A stretch of DNA of 61,551 nt from Bacillota bacterium (GCA_023410675.1 JAEYPM010000035.1:1-61551); one strand, 5' to 3'. Numbered from the stretch's first letter, positions 8,327 to 16,373 are shown. The notes: generated by a model from the letters alone, not told the origin. Numbers and translations: made by a program.

Positions 8327-8919
8327 GTATTTTAATTGGTGTCTTGTTTGCTTTTTGGATCTATTTAATCACAGTTTTCCATAGGGGGAAGCTACACTTT
8401 TTCAAATTTGTTCTAGGATCTGTGGGAACCTTTAGTTTCCTTATGTACCTTTTTGAGCCATATCTAGTAAGCGTCTTAAGCCGCATTGTCATTCTGACTA
8501 CTGGGGTTATTGGGGAAAAGACAGGATACTTTGAAGCATTTTACGAGTACTCACTAGTTTTAATACAAACAAATCAAGAGGCTATATCACTATATATCGA
8601 TTATGAATGTTCAGGTGTGATTGAAATACTCGCCTTTGTTTCACTTATATGTTTTTTTCCTGTCTATAATACTTTTGAAAAGGGTATTGGCTGTATTTTA
8701 GGGAGCCTTTGGATTTTTATATCAAATGTATTAAGAATTTTTGTTATATGCAGTATGGTTTATTATTATGGGAATGATATGTTTTATTTTGCACACACTA
8801 TTTTTGGCAGACTTGTTTTTTACATTTTGTCTATTATCTTGTATTTTTACACATTTACAAAAGCACATATTAAAAGACAACAGGTAGGACGTGTTTCATA
8901 TGGAGATGATGCTCAGTAA
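8323..8919 (+). CDS. xrtG: Exosortase family protein XrtG
   Basis: A polytopic membrane protein of 198 residues with the exosortase/archaeosortase catalytic triad in order: C96 in 'YECSGVIE', R138 in 'NVLRIFVI' and H158 in 'FAHTIFG'. These residues lie at the ends of membrane helices, as in the family. Exosortases are transpeptidase-like enzymes that cut C-terminal sorting tails on the outer face of the membrane. The Gram-positive XrtG type is usually paired with one or few substrates and a dedicated glycosyltransferase, which is what the flanking genes show. Start and end overlap both neighbours. Confidence 0.85.
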   Translation: MSILIGVLFAFWIYLITVFHRGKLHFFKFVLGSVGTFSFLMYLFEPYLVSVLSRIVILTTGVIGEKTGYFEAFYEYSLVLIQTNQEAISLYIDYECSGVIEILAFVSLICFFPVYNTFEKGIGCILGSLWIFISNVLRIFVICSMVYYYGNDMFYFAHTIFGRLVFYILSIILYFYTFTKAHIKRQQVGRVSYGDDAQ

Positions 8920-10270
8920 GACAATGACAGCAATGATCTTTTGGATGGCGTGGGTGATTATTCCTATTATTATGGAAATTATTCCGGCACTTGGAGGATT
9001 TTTAATTCTATTTAAAAAGAGACTAATGAAAAAAAAGAGAACTTTTCAAGGGATATTTCCTCAGATTACCTTAATAGTTCCGGTTTATAATTCAGCACAT
9101 ACACTTAAAGCATGTCTAGAATCTATCTATCAATCAGATTATTTTTTAGAACGAATAGAAGTTTTGATTGTGGATAATGGAAGCAGCGATGATAGTTTTA
9201 ATGTTTTTACAAAGGCACAAAAGATTTTTAAGGGTTTATCCATGCGTTATCTATATTCGCATAAAGGTAAGTCAAAGGCACTAAATTTAGCACTTTTTAA
9301 TAGTTTAGGGAAATATATTATTCATATTGATAGTGATGGAAAGCTAGAAAAAAGTGCCCTAAAAAATATGATTCTGCGCTTTGAACAAGACCAAGAGATT
9401 TATTGTATGACAGGCGTTATTTTAGTTAATCCTAGTGATATTAAAAATACAAAGAACTATTTTTTGCGTATCCTTAGAGAATGTGAATTTTTTGAGTATG
9501 CCCAAGCGTTTTTAGCAGGCAGAAATTTTGAGTCAGAACTTGGGAGTATTTATACACTATCTGGGGCCTTTTCAGCCTTTAATAAATCAGCAGTTTTAAA
9601 AAGTCAGCTTTATAATACTGAAACGGTCTGTGAAGATACAGAGATTACCTTTCAGATGCGTCACACGCTTAAAAAAAGCGTTCATTTGTGTGAGGATGCT
9701 TTGTTCTTTGTAGACCCAATAGAAGGCATGGATAAACTTTATACGCAAAGGCAAAGGTGGCAAAGAGGAGAATTAGAAGTATCTCACATGTTTTTAAAGA
9801 ATAAGATGTTTGCGATCAAAGGATTTATTAGTAATTTTATGGTTCGCATGCTGATTTATGACCACACCTTTGCTTTCCCAAGATTAATTTGGTATTTTGC
9901 CCTTATTTATCTTATGTTTATGAACTATCCCTTCAAACTGATTATTGGATCAGTTATTATTATTTATTTCCTATATGTCCTTTCAGGATTTTTGTTTTAC
10001 CTAAATATTATCATGTATTTATCTGCCTATAAAACAGTGAGACGTTACTATGTGTCAAAGTTTTATATCCTATTCATCTTGCCTGTTTTTAACTTTATTG
10101 TATTTTGGATTAGGTTGGCTGGAATTATTAATAGTATACAAGGAGAAAGTAAGTGGAAAACTTTAAATTTTATGGAGGAATATAAAATATTTAAGAATAT
10201 AGTAAGTAAAGATTTTATGCCTATAGTAAATATCATAAAACGCATCAGAAAGAAGGCTAATCATGAATGA
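8891..10270 (+). CDS. XrtG-associated family 2 glycosyltransferase (processive type)
   Basis: An N-terminal membrane helix is followed by a cytosolic GT-A domain with 'LIVPVYNSAHTLKACLESI', 'VDNGSSDDSF', the metal-binding 'HIDSDGKL', an acceptor-site 'CEDTEITFQMR' and 'QRQRWQRGELE'. The last is the Q-x-x-R-W signature of processive synthases such as cellulose and hyaluronan synthase. Three or four C-terminal membrane segments could form an export channel. It therefore probably polymerises a sugar-nucleotide substrate at the membrane. It fits the glycosyltransferase family repeatedly found beside Gram-positive exosortase. The exact start is unsure (GTG 8891 or ATG 8900/8906); it overlaps xrtG either way and overlaps the next gene by 8 bp. 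Confidence 0.85.
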   Translation: MFHMEMMLSKTMTAMIFWMAWVIIPIIMEIIPALGGFLILFKKRLMKKKRTFQGIFPQITLIVPVYNSAHTLKACLESIYQSDYFLERIEVLIVDNGSSDDSFNVFTKAQKIFKGLSMRYLYSHKGKSKALNLALFNSLGKYIIHIDSDGKLEKSALKNMILRFEQDQEIYCMTGVILVNPSDIKNTKNYFLRILRECEFFEYAQAFLAGRNFESELGSIYTLSGAFSAFNKSAVLKSQLYNTETVCEDTEITFQMRHTLKKSVHLCEDALFFVDPIEGMDKLYTQRQRWQRGELEVSHMFLKNKMFAIKGFISNFMVRMLIYDHTFAFPRLIWYFALIYLMFMNYPFKLIIGSVIIIYFLYVLSGFLFYLNIIMYLSAYKTVRRYYVSKFYILFILPVFNFIVFWIRLAGIINSIQGESKWKTLNFMEEYKIFKNIVSKDFMPIVNIIKRIRKKANHE

Positions 10271-11030
10271 ACTCACAGTAATATTACCAGCCTATAATGA
10301 AGAAGCGAGTCTTGAAACAGTAGTTAGTGAGTGGAAAAAGTACGAGAACATTTTAGAAAATAGGTATTTTCTAATACTGAAAATATTAATAATTAACGAT
10401 GGCAGCACAGATAAGACAAAAGATATAGGAAAAAAATTAGAAGCAAAGTTTCAAAATGTAAAGCTCATCAATCATAGTGTGAATCAAGGGTTAGGACAAG
10501 CTGTAAAAACAGGTATTAAATATGTCCTTAAAAATAGACCATTCAGTATCTATGTATGCCTCATGGACTGCGATAATACCCATGATCCGAAATATGTCAT
10601 GAACATGCTTGAAGCACAGAAGCGAACAAATGCAGATGTTGTTATCGCATCAAGATATCAAACAAATGCAGAAATTACAGGGCTTACAGCATTTAGAAGA
10701 TGGGCAAGTTTAGCAGCGAAACGTGTTTTTAGTACTTTGCTAGAGGTGCAGGGGGTTAGAGACTATACATGTGGTTATAGGCTTTATAAAAAAAGTATCT
10801 TGGATAAACTAGAAGAAAATTTTCATGAGAACATAATAGAAGAAAATGGTTTTACATGTATGGTAGAGCTTTTATATAAACTTTATATAAGCGGTGCTTG
10901 TTTTGCAGAAATACCTTTTGAGTTAAGATATGACAAAAAACAGGGAAAGAGCAAAATGAAAGTCATGAATACATCTATTAATAGCATCAAATTAGCCCTG
11001 CACTTAAGAAAGTTAAAATTTAGTAATTAG
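10263..11030 (+). CDS. Family 2 glycosyltransferase, dolichyl/polyprenyl-phosphate-mannose synthase-like
   Basis: A 255-residue soluble GT-A protein: 'TVILPAYNEEASLETV' at the N-terminus, 'INDGSTDKTKDIG', 'NQGLGQAVKTGIK', the DxD-like 'CLMDCDNTHDPKYV' and 'ADVVIASRY', all typical of DPM1/GtrB-type enzymes that load a sugar on polyprenyl phosphate. The C-terminal membrane helices of GtrB are absent, and 'ELRYDKKQGKSKMKV' matches the end of the catalytic domain. It overlaps the upstream gene by 8 bp. The likely role is to make the lipid-linked sugar donor for the GT-C-like membrane protein at the head of the operon (inference). Confidence 0.85.
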   Translation: MNELTVILPAYNEEASLETVVSEWKKYENILENRYFLILKILIINDGSTDKTKDIGKKLEAKFQNVKLINHSVNQGLGQAVKTGIKYVLKNRPFSIYVCLMDCDNTHDPKYVMNMLEAQKRTNADVVIASRYQTNAEITGLTAFRRWASLAAKRVFSTLLEVQGVRDYTCGYRLYKKSILDKLEENFHENIIEENGFTCMVELLYKLYISGACFAEIPFELRYDKKQGKSKMKVMNTSINSIKLALHLRKLKFSN

Positions 11031-11138
11031 CCAAAAATGAAGGATTTCTCCCCCGACTATTTGATTTTTATTATAAAGAGCGTTATAATAAGAGAACAAT
11101 GTTTTATGTAAACTTATTGCAGAAAATAGGGGGGAGCT

Positions 11139-12209
11139 ATGGAAAATAAAAAAAACAATCACTTTTTATTGAGGATAGTAGGCATATGGGGCGTTGGCAC
11201 TGTTTTTGTTGCTTTTACATGGCTATTTATATTACAGCAAATACAACACCATCAAAATACCCTTGTTGAAGTATTCGCAAATAATCAATATATAGAAATA
11301 GCTAATCTTTCTGAGCAAATTGAAGATAAAAAACAAGACTTAAGTGCAGTGAAAAATAATGGAATGGATTCACCCAATCAATCAACTTTTCTTTATAGTA
11401 AAGAAGAAATGTTCTCTGAATTAGAGGAATGGAAATATAAAGGCGGGCAAAACATAGATGAAATAAATAAGCTAATGCGTGAGGGAATCAGTGGATCAAG
11501 AAAAGTCACAAGAAGTAGTGAAAAAGGTGAAGAAATTTTAGCATGGAGTTTTTTTACTGTAGACGATAAAGAATATATTGTGGGAGCATCAACTTTAGTA
11601 GCTTATATTCTAACAATAACTGGTACATTAGAGCATTTTACAAGGCTCTACATGTTAGCAGCTTTATTTACTGTGGGGCTTATGTGCTTATGTATGATAT
11701 TTTCCCTTTATATTTCCCGCACAACGAAAAGAATAAGTGGTTTTCAAAAGGAAATGAACTATAAAAATAGACAAATAGAAGGTTTTCAGACGCAGCTTGA
11801 AGCAATGAAAGAGATTGCCAAGAAGGCAAATATAGCTGATCTAACTACAGGCGTTTATAATAGAGATTTTTATAATGAGCTCATACAAACACTAGGCATA
11901 GAAGACTTTTTACCAGCTACAATTATCAATATAAATTTATCTATGTTAGATAATCCTGATGAAAATATGGTGGATAAGGATATCTTAAGAGAAGTAGCAC
12001 AATTTTTTGCTAAAACCATAAAAGCATCTGGGATTATAGCCTATTTAGGTAAAAATGCGTTTGGAATGGTTTTGTTTGAGACTACAGACTATGCCAAAGA
12101 GCTGATTTGCCAGATGAAGGATGAGATAAGGTTAAATATATGTGAGGATATAAATGTTAATTTTTATATAGAGAAACAACACAAAGACTTTTCTTATTCA
12201 ATTGCTTAA
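11139..12209 (+). CDS. Membrane protein with degenerate, truncated GGDEF domain
   Basis: An N-terminal TM (about residues 10-30), an extracytoplasmic stretch of ~130 residues, a second TM near residue 180, a short coiled coil, then a GGDEF-like domain. 'DLTTGVYNRDFYNELI' from D234 is a good match to the DxLTGLxNR start. The expected D-x-D/N site reads 'ININLSMLDNPD', and the signature GG(D/E)EF has become 'YLGKNAFGM' near residue 305. The protein ends at the strand that normally reads SxGxA (here SYSIA). Catalysis is not expected; it could be a c-di-GMP-system scaffold or sensor, or a decaying gene. A strong GGGGGAG precedes the ATG. GGDEF proteins next to exopolysaccharide clusters are common. 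Confidence 0.75.
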   Translation: MENKKNNHFLLRIVGIWGVGTVFVAFTWLFILQQIQHHQNTLVEVFANNQYIEIANLSEQIEDKKQDLSAVKNNGMDSPNQSTFLYSKEEMFSELEEWKYKGGQNIDEINKLMREGISGSRKVTRSSEKGEEILAWSFFTVDDKEYIVGASTLVAYILTITGTLEHFTRLYMLAALFTVGLMCLCMIFSLYISRTTKRISGFQKEMNYKNRQIEGFQTQLEAMKEIAKKANIADLTTGVYNRDFYNELIQTLGIEDFLPATIININLSMLDNPDENMVDKDILREVAQFFAKTIKASGIIAYLGKNAFGMVLFETTDYAKELICQMKDEIRLNICEDINVNFYIEKQHKDFSYSIA

Positions 12210-12220
12210 TGTTGTTTCTC
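12171..12220 (+). terminator. Hairpin overlapping the 3' end of the GGDEF-like gene
   Basis: GAGAAACAACA (12171-12181) pairs perfectly with TGTTGTTTCTC (12210-12220). The left arm lies inside the last codons, the right arm just after the stop. There is no T-run, so it may be a transcript-end or stability hairpin rather than a classic terminator. Confidence 0.5.
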
Positions 12221-12225
12221 CTAAG

Positions 12226-12263
12226 GAATGCACATAGTATAAGTATATTTATTATGTGCATTC
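12226..12263. repeat. Inverted repeat GAATGCACATA / TATGTGCATTC
   Basis: A perfect 11-bp inverted repeat (12226-12236 and 12253-12263) between the GGDEF-like gene and the PTPS-like gene. The same 10-bp core recurs as a second inverted pair at 13205-13264, on the other side of the next two genes. Confidence 0.75.
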
Positions 12264-12296
12264 TGGATAACAACTAAGGAAGAAGAGGAACTGACT

Positions 12297-12695
12297 TTGA
12301 AATATCAACATTATAGGTTTAAGTTTTATATTAATGCAGCTCATGCTATCTATATTAATGGTGTACTTGGTGAACGCCATCCACACACATGGGAAATTAC
12401 ATTATATACATTAAAGATAAGCAATGATTTTATTGCTTTTAATAGCATAGAAAAAGATATTGAGGCATATCTTAAAAGATTTCAAGATGTTTTTATTAAT
12501 GAAATAGAACCCTTTACCACACTAAATCCTACTCTTGAAAATATTTGTCACTATTTTAAAGAAGAACTGCAAAATCTGCTCTTTCAAAGAAAGTGGTTGC
12601 TTTTGTCTATAGAAGTAAGTGAGACACCTACACGTTCTTATATCATTGATATTTCAGATGAAGTTAAAGATTATACTTTCCCAAGATTTGTCTAA
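12297..12695 (+). CDS. 6-pyruvoyl/6-carboxytetrahydropterin synthase-like protein, non-canonical
   Basis: A 132-residue T-fold protein with TTG start (AGAGGA six bases upstream). Zinc ligands H16, H28 and H30 ('INAAHAIY', 'ERHPHTWE') and Glu109 in 'SETPTRSY' match the pterin-synthase family and sit at exactly the same residue numbers as in the fused domain of the gene at 4550. The Cys that normally precedes the HxH pair in QueD/PTPS is absent. It is therefore unlikely to be a normal queuosine or biopterin enzyme; binding a pterin-like or purine-like ligand is possible. Its end overlaps the convergent secreted-protein gene by 32 bp. Confidence 0.75.
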   Translation: MKYQHYRFKFYINAAHAIYINGVLGERHPHTWEITLYTLKISNDFIAFNSIEKDIEAYLKRFQDVFINEIEPFTTLNPTLENICHYFKEELQNLLFQRKWLLLSIEVSETPTRSYIIDISDEVKDYTFPRFV

Positions 12696-13176
12696 GTATT
12701 TCAAGGGTATCTAAAGCATTAACACGTGTGCTGAAATATTCATTAAGTAATAGAAATTGATCGATGCTATTTGTTGTACCAATTAACTCAGATAGGGTAT
12801 ATAAATTGCTTTTAACAAGATTGATAAAGTTAAAGGTTAGGATAATATGTCTATTACGTTCACTAATACCTAGATTAGCTGAAAGGTAGTCTTGAATAAC
12901 GGAATTTAAGTTTTCAATATTTGTGTTGATCACACTAATGCGAGCACGTAACTGCTCGCGGTCTTCTACAGGACCTGAAATAGCTGATTGTGCAATGGCA
13001 TCTACTTGATTTTGCATGGATTCAATTTGCCTTAAATAGTTATTGATAATCTGCTTATGTTGTGCATTACTAATAGGGCTAGTGGGAACTGAGTTAGCTT
13101 TAAGAGACATATAAAAAGATACAAACATAAGCAAAATAAGCAATAATATAACTTTTGATTTGATGTTATTTTTCAT
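12664..13176 (-). CDS. Secreted helical protein of unknown function
   Basis: A 170-residue protein with an N-terminal signal or anchor helix ('KVILLLILLMFVSFYMSL') followed by predicted helical, heptad-rich sequence ('HKQIINNYLRQIESMQNQV', 'RARISVINTNIENLNSVI'). No Cys lipobox and no recognised domain. GAGG precedes the ATG on the minus strand. It is convergent with the PTPS-like gene, overlapping it by 32 bp, and both genes sit between two matching inverted repeats. Function is unknown; location suggests it may belong to the surface-glycan locus. Confidence 0.65.
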   Translation of the reverse strand: MKNNIKSKVILLLILLMFVSFYMSLKANSVPTSPISNAQHKQIINNYLRQIESMQNQVDAIAQSAISGPVEDREQLRARISVINTNIENLNSVIQDYLSANLGISERNRHIILTFNFINLVKSNLYTLSELIGTTNSIDQFLLLNEYFSTRVNALDTLEILRQILGKYNL

Positions 13177-13204
13177 ACAAGACCTCGGATAGATAAATTA
13201 TATG

Positions 13205-13264
13205 ATGTGCATTCATTATGTATAATGCCCTTTTTTTACTTTCATATGTACATAGAATGCACAT
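13205..13264. repeat. Inverted repeat ATGTGCATTC / GAATGCACAT
   Basis: A perfect 10-bp inverted repeat (13205-13214, 13255-13264) whose stem extends inward through TATGTA (13217-13222) and TACATA (13249-13254) after a 2-nt bulge. The core sequence is the same as at 12226-12263. Confidence 0.7.
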
Positions 13265-13409
13265 TGTTTCTGATGATTTATAAGAAAAATGATTTAGGGG
13301 TGAACTAGGGATATGATAATACATAAGAATGCATAAAGTGATACATACTATTTTTAAGGCTATTTGTTGTGTATGAATGCCTATAATCTCAATAAGGGAG
13401 GTGAGCCAA

Positions 13410-13547
13410 ATGGCAAAGGCAGGAATGAGAAGACCAGATGAATCAGAGCCTCATGGAACAGAAAGCAATCATAAAACACCTTTTAAGAAAAATGATGTAA
13501 AGCCTGTACCTGAAATACAAGGAAAAGCTAAGACTGGAAATAAATAA
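13410..13547 (+). CDS. Small hydrophilic protein (45 aa), unknown
   Basis: AAGGGAGGTGAG seven bases upstream of the ATG is one of the strongest ribosome binding sites in the window. The product begins MAKAGMRRPDESEPHGTES and is basic, Pro/Lys-rich, with no membrane segment or signal; it ends 'PVPEIQGKAKTGNK'. It is probably intrinsically disordered. The motif-like N-terminus suggests a conserved clostridial small protein, from memory only. A TATAAT-like -10 is present near 13382. Confidence 0.65.
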   Translation: MAKAGMRRPDESEPHGTESNHKTPFKKNDVKPVPEIQGKAKTGNK

Positions 13548-13633
13548 TGACTATTCTTGTAAAAGTCTAGCATATTACGGGAAAAAAGAGTATAATCATA
13601 AAGGTAGTCATAATACTATGAAATAGCCCTAAA

Positions 13634-13741
13634 AGGAGAGTGAGTAAAGTAATGGAAGGATCGCCTGAACACGTCAATAACCCAATACAATATCATAGTC
13701 AATACTCACTTTTAGTGGCAAGAAAGTAGGTCTTTTTTTTT
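13634..13741 (+). promoter_or_regulatory. Structured leader of corA with possible leader peptide
   Basis: AGTGAGTA (13639-13646) pairs perfectly with TACTCACT (13703-13710), and flanking CCTAAAA/TTTTAG bases can extend the stem. A run of nine T (13733-13741) follows. A 25-codon ORF (13652-13729, start MEGSPEHVNN) lies inside the loop. The arrangement fits transcription attenuation or a leader-peptide switch ahead of a magnesium transporter gene. It does not match the M-box or any riboswitch consensus I know. Confidence 0.4.
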
Positions 13742-13792
13742 GCTGTGTACATTTTTCGTCGCTATAAGTGGGCGAGGGGAGGATGTAACATT

Positions 13793-14728
13793 ATGAAAAA
13801 TATTTATAAGACTTACGAAACAGGCTTTAAACAGATAGAGGAATTTGAAACTGGTGCATGGATTAATCTGATCCATCCCACGCAAAAAGAAATTGCTGAG
13901 GTGTCCAAGCAGTTCGATATTGAGGTAAATCATATTGTATCCGCACTGGACGAAGAAGAAAGAGCACGTATAGAAACAGATGAAGACTATACACTGATTA
14001 TCGTGGACGTGCCCATAAAAGAAAATGAAGAAGCATACGAAGGCTATGGGACTATTCCGCTAGCCATTATACTAGGTGATGATTATATTATTACAGTATG
14101 CCTTAAAAATATTCAGCTTCTAGAGGATTTTAGCTCTGGAAAGATTAAAGGATTTTTTACCTTTAAAAAGACCAGGTTTATTTTACAGTTACTCTATAAA
14201 AATGCATCATATTTTCTCCAGTACCTTAGGTATATAGACAAGGCAAGTTTAAGAATAGAGCAAGAACTTCACAAGTCCATGAAAAACAAAGAATTGATTC
14301 AGTTATTAGGACTAGAAAAGAGCTTAGTCTATTTTACAACATCACTAAGGGCCAATGAAATTGTATTAGAAAAAATGATGCGCATGGACACAATTAAACA
14401 ATATCCAGAAGACAAAGAACTCCTTGAGGATGTTATCATAGAAAATAAACAGGCAATAGAAATGGCAAATATCTATAGCAATATTCTAAGCGGTACTATG
14501 GATGCATTTGCTTCAGTGATATCGAACAACTTAAATATTGTTATGAAAATGCTCACATCTATCACCATTGTTATTTCTATACCAACTATGATTGCAAGTT
14601 TTTTTGGAATGAATGTAGATTTACCCTTTACACAGGGCAATCCTTTAGCATTTACTTATATTATAGTTATTTCAACAGTAATAACAGCCTTATCAGTAAT
14701 TTTTATGATGAAGAAAAAACTTTTTTGA
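13793..14728 (+). CDS. corA: CorA-family magnesium/divalent cation transporter
   Basis: A 311-residue protein with a long cytosolic N-terminal domain, two C-terminal membrane helices and the family signature GMN ('SFFGMNVDLPF') at the end of TM1, followed by an acidic-poor loop and a basic end 'MMKKKLF'. CorA pentamers import Mg2+ (some members Co2+/Zn2+). I start at the ATG at 13793, preceded by GGGGAGG. The GTG at 13745 would add 16 residues not typical for the family and lies in the leader. Regulation may occur through the leader hairpin. Confidence 0.9.
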   Translation: MKNIYKTYETGFKQIEEFETGAWINLIHPTQKEIAEVSKQFDIEVNHIVSALDEEERARIETDEDYTLIIVDVPIKENEEAYEGYGTIPLAIILGDDYIITVCLKNIQLLEDFSSGKIKGFFTFKKTRFILQLLYKNASYFLQYLRYIDKASLRIEQELHKSMKNKELIQLLGLEKSLVYFTTSLRANEIVLEKMMRMDTIKQYPEDKELLEDVIIENKQAIEMANIYSNILSGTMDAFASVISNNLNIVMKMLTSITIVISIPTMIASFFGMNVDLPFTQGNPLAFTYIIVISTVITALSVIFMMKKKLF

Positions 14729-14740
14729 ATGAATCAAACG

Positions 14741-14782
14741 AAAACGGCATGGTTGCAAATGAGCAGCTATGCCGTTTTTTAA
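14741..14782 (+). terminator. Terminator after corA
   Basis: AAAACGGCAT with the following bases pairs with ATGCCGTTTT across a short loop (14741-14753 with 14768-14780), ending in a T-run. It lies between convergent corA and citrate synthase genes and the A-rich left side could also serve the minus strand. Confidence 0.85.
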
Positions 14783-14823
14783 AGTCTATATAGTTTTATC
14801 TCACCATTTCAAATGAACATATT

Positions 14824-16161
14824 TTATCGTTCATCTAATGGAATATAGGACTCTTTTGATGCCACACTCTTGTAAGCAGGACGGATGATTTTCCCAGCAT
14901 TAACTAACTCTTCAATACGGTGAGCACACCAACCAGAGATACGAGCTATAGCAAAAAGAGGGGTGTAGAGTTCAAGCGGTAATCCTAACATATTGTAAAC
15001 AAAACCTGAATAAAAATCTACGTTAGCACTTACACCTTTATACATCTTACGCTTTTCACTAATTACTTTTGGAGCTAAGGCTTCTACTTTTGCATAGAAG
15101 TTATATTCGTCAGACAATCCTTTTTCAGCAGCTAACTTCTCAGCATATTCTTTCAGCAGAATAGCACGTGGGTCAGAAACAGAGTAAACAGCGTGCCCTA
15201 TTCCATAGATTAGACCAGCTTTGTCAAAAGCTTCTTTATTTAAAAGCTTCATGAGATAATTCTCTATTTCCTCATCATTATTCCAGTCTTTAACATTTGC
15301 CTTCATATCTTCAAACATGTGTACAACCTTGATATTAGCACCACCATGCTTTGGACCTTTTAGCGAACCTAAGGCAGCAGCTATAACAGAATAGGTATCT
15401 GTTCCAGATGAAGTAACAAGATGTGTTGTAAAAGAAGAGTTGTTGCCTCCACCATGTTCTGCATGAAGTATTAGGGCAAGGTCTAATAAGGAAGCCTCTA
15501 AATGCGTATATTTACTATCAGGTCTTAACATATGTAAAATATTTTGGGCAGTAGAAAGATTAGGTTGAGGTGCGTGAATAAATAAACTTTCGTTTTTATG
15601 ATAATGAACATAGGCTTGATAACCATAAACAGCCATAGCAGGAAAGGTTGCTATAAGTGAAAGAGATTGTTTAAGAACGTTTTCGATAGAAGTGTCTTCA
15701 GGATTTTGATCAAAACTATATAAAGCAAGAACACTTCTGGCAATAGAATTCATCATATCTTTGCTTGGAGCTTTGAGAATTAAATCACTAACAAAGTTTT
15801 CAGGTAATTTTCTGTACTTTCCTAAAAGGTCCTGAAATTCTGCAAGTTCTTGAGCGTTGGGCAATTTCCCAAATAAGAGGAGATAAGTTGTTTCTTCAAA
15901 ACCAAATCGATTATCATTAAGGTAGCCTTTGGCAATGTCTGCCACATTAATACCTCTATAACTGAGTCTTCCAGGAACTGGAATGATTTCTCCCTCATCA
16001 ATAATGTAGGAATGGACTTCTCCTATTTTTGTAAGCCCTACCAAAATACCTCGCCCATCTACATCACGAAGGCCTCTTTTCACTTCATATTTAGAAAAGA
16101 GTTCAGGGTCAATCATACAACTTGTTTTCGCAAGATCTGTTAATTTGTTTAATAAATCCAT
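14824..16161 (-). CDS. gltA: Citrate synthase
   Basis: A 445-residue type I-like citrate/2-methylcitrate synthase that condenses acetyl-CoA with oxaloacetate. Visible signatures: 'LILHAEHGGGNNSSF' (active-site His), 'GPKHGGAN' and 'GHAVYSVSDPRA', plus the Asp/Arg-containing C-terminal part 'VDFYSGFVYNMLGLP'. The N-terminal extension of ~40 residues before the 'RGLRDVDGRGILVGLT' beta strands is usual for the clostridial form. AAAGGAGGTATTAG precedes the ATG. It is monocistronic. In fermentative clostridia it serves the oxidative half-TCA route to glutamate. Confidence 0.95.
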   Translation of the reverse strand: MDLLNKLTDLAKTSCMIDPELFSKYEVKRGLRDVDGRGILVGLTKIGEVHSYIIDEGEIIPVPGRLSYRGINVADIAKGYLNDNRFGFEETTYLLLFGKLPNAQELAEFQDLLGKYRKLPENFVSDLILKAPSKDMMNSIARSVLALYSFDQNPEDTSIENVLKQSLSLIATFPAMAVYGYQAYVHYHKNESLFIHAPQPNLSTAQNILHMLRPDSKYTHLEASLLDLALILHAEHGGGNNSSFTTHLVTSSGTDTYSVIAAALGSLKGPKHGGANIKVVHMFEDMKANVKDWNNDEEIENYLMKLLNKEAFDKAGLIYGIGHAVYSVSDPRAILLKEYAEKLAAEKGLSDEYNFYAKVEALAPKVISEKRKMYKGVSANVDFYSGFVYNMLGLPLELYTPLFAIARISGWCAHRIEELVNAGKIIRPAYKSVASKESYIPLDER

Positions 16162-16320
16162 CTAATACCTCCTTTAGTGTTATAAATTATGCAATGTGTA
16201 TAATTTATAATTTACCACAAAAATTATTGTCTAGTCAATTAATAAGTTATTTCAAGTATATGAATAATTAACTACAAAAGCTTGATTTTACCTTTAATAC
16301 AAGGTATTGGAAAGATTTAG

Positions 16321-16373
16321 GAATATTTTATATATAGAGACAACTTTAACGAATATTTTATATAGAGGGACAA
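16321..16373 (+). repeat. Direct repeat pair, 30-bp period
   Basis: GAATATTTTATAT is followed by (AT)AGAG(G)GACAA in two near-identical copies at 16321-16343 and 16351-16373. They lie just upstream of the sigma-D promoter and may be operator sites or a local duplication. Confidence 0.7.

Noticed and set aside
13634..13741. M-box (Mg2+) riboswitch upstream of corA
   Set aside because: The conserved M-box elements are not visible; only a simple long-loop hairpin is.
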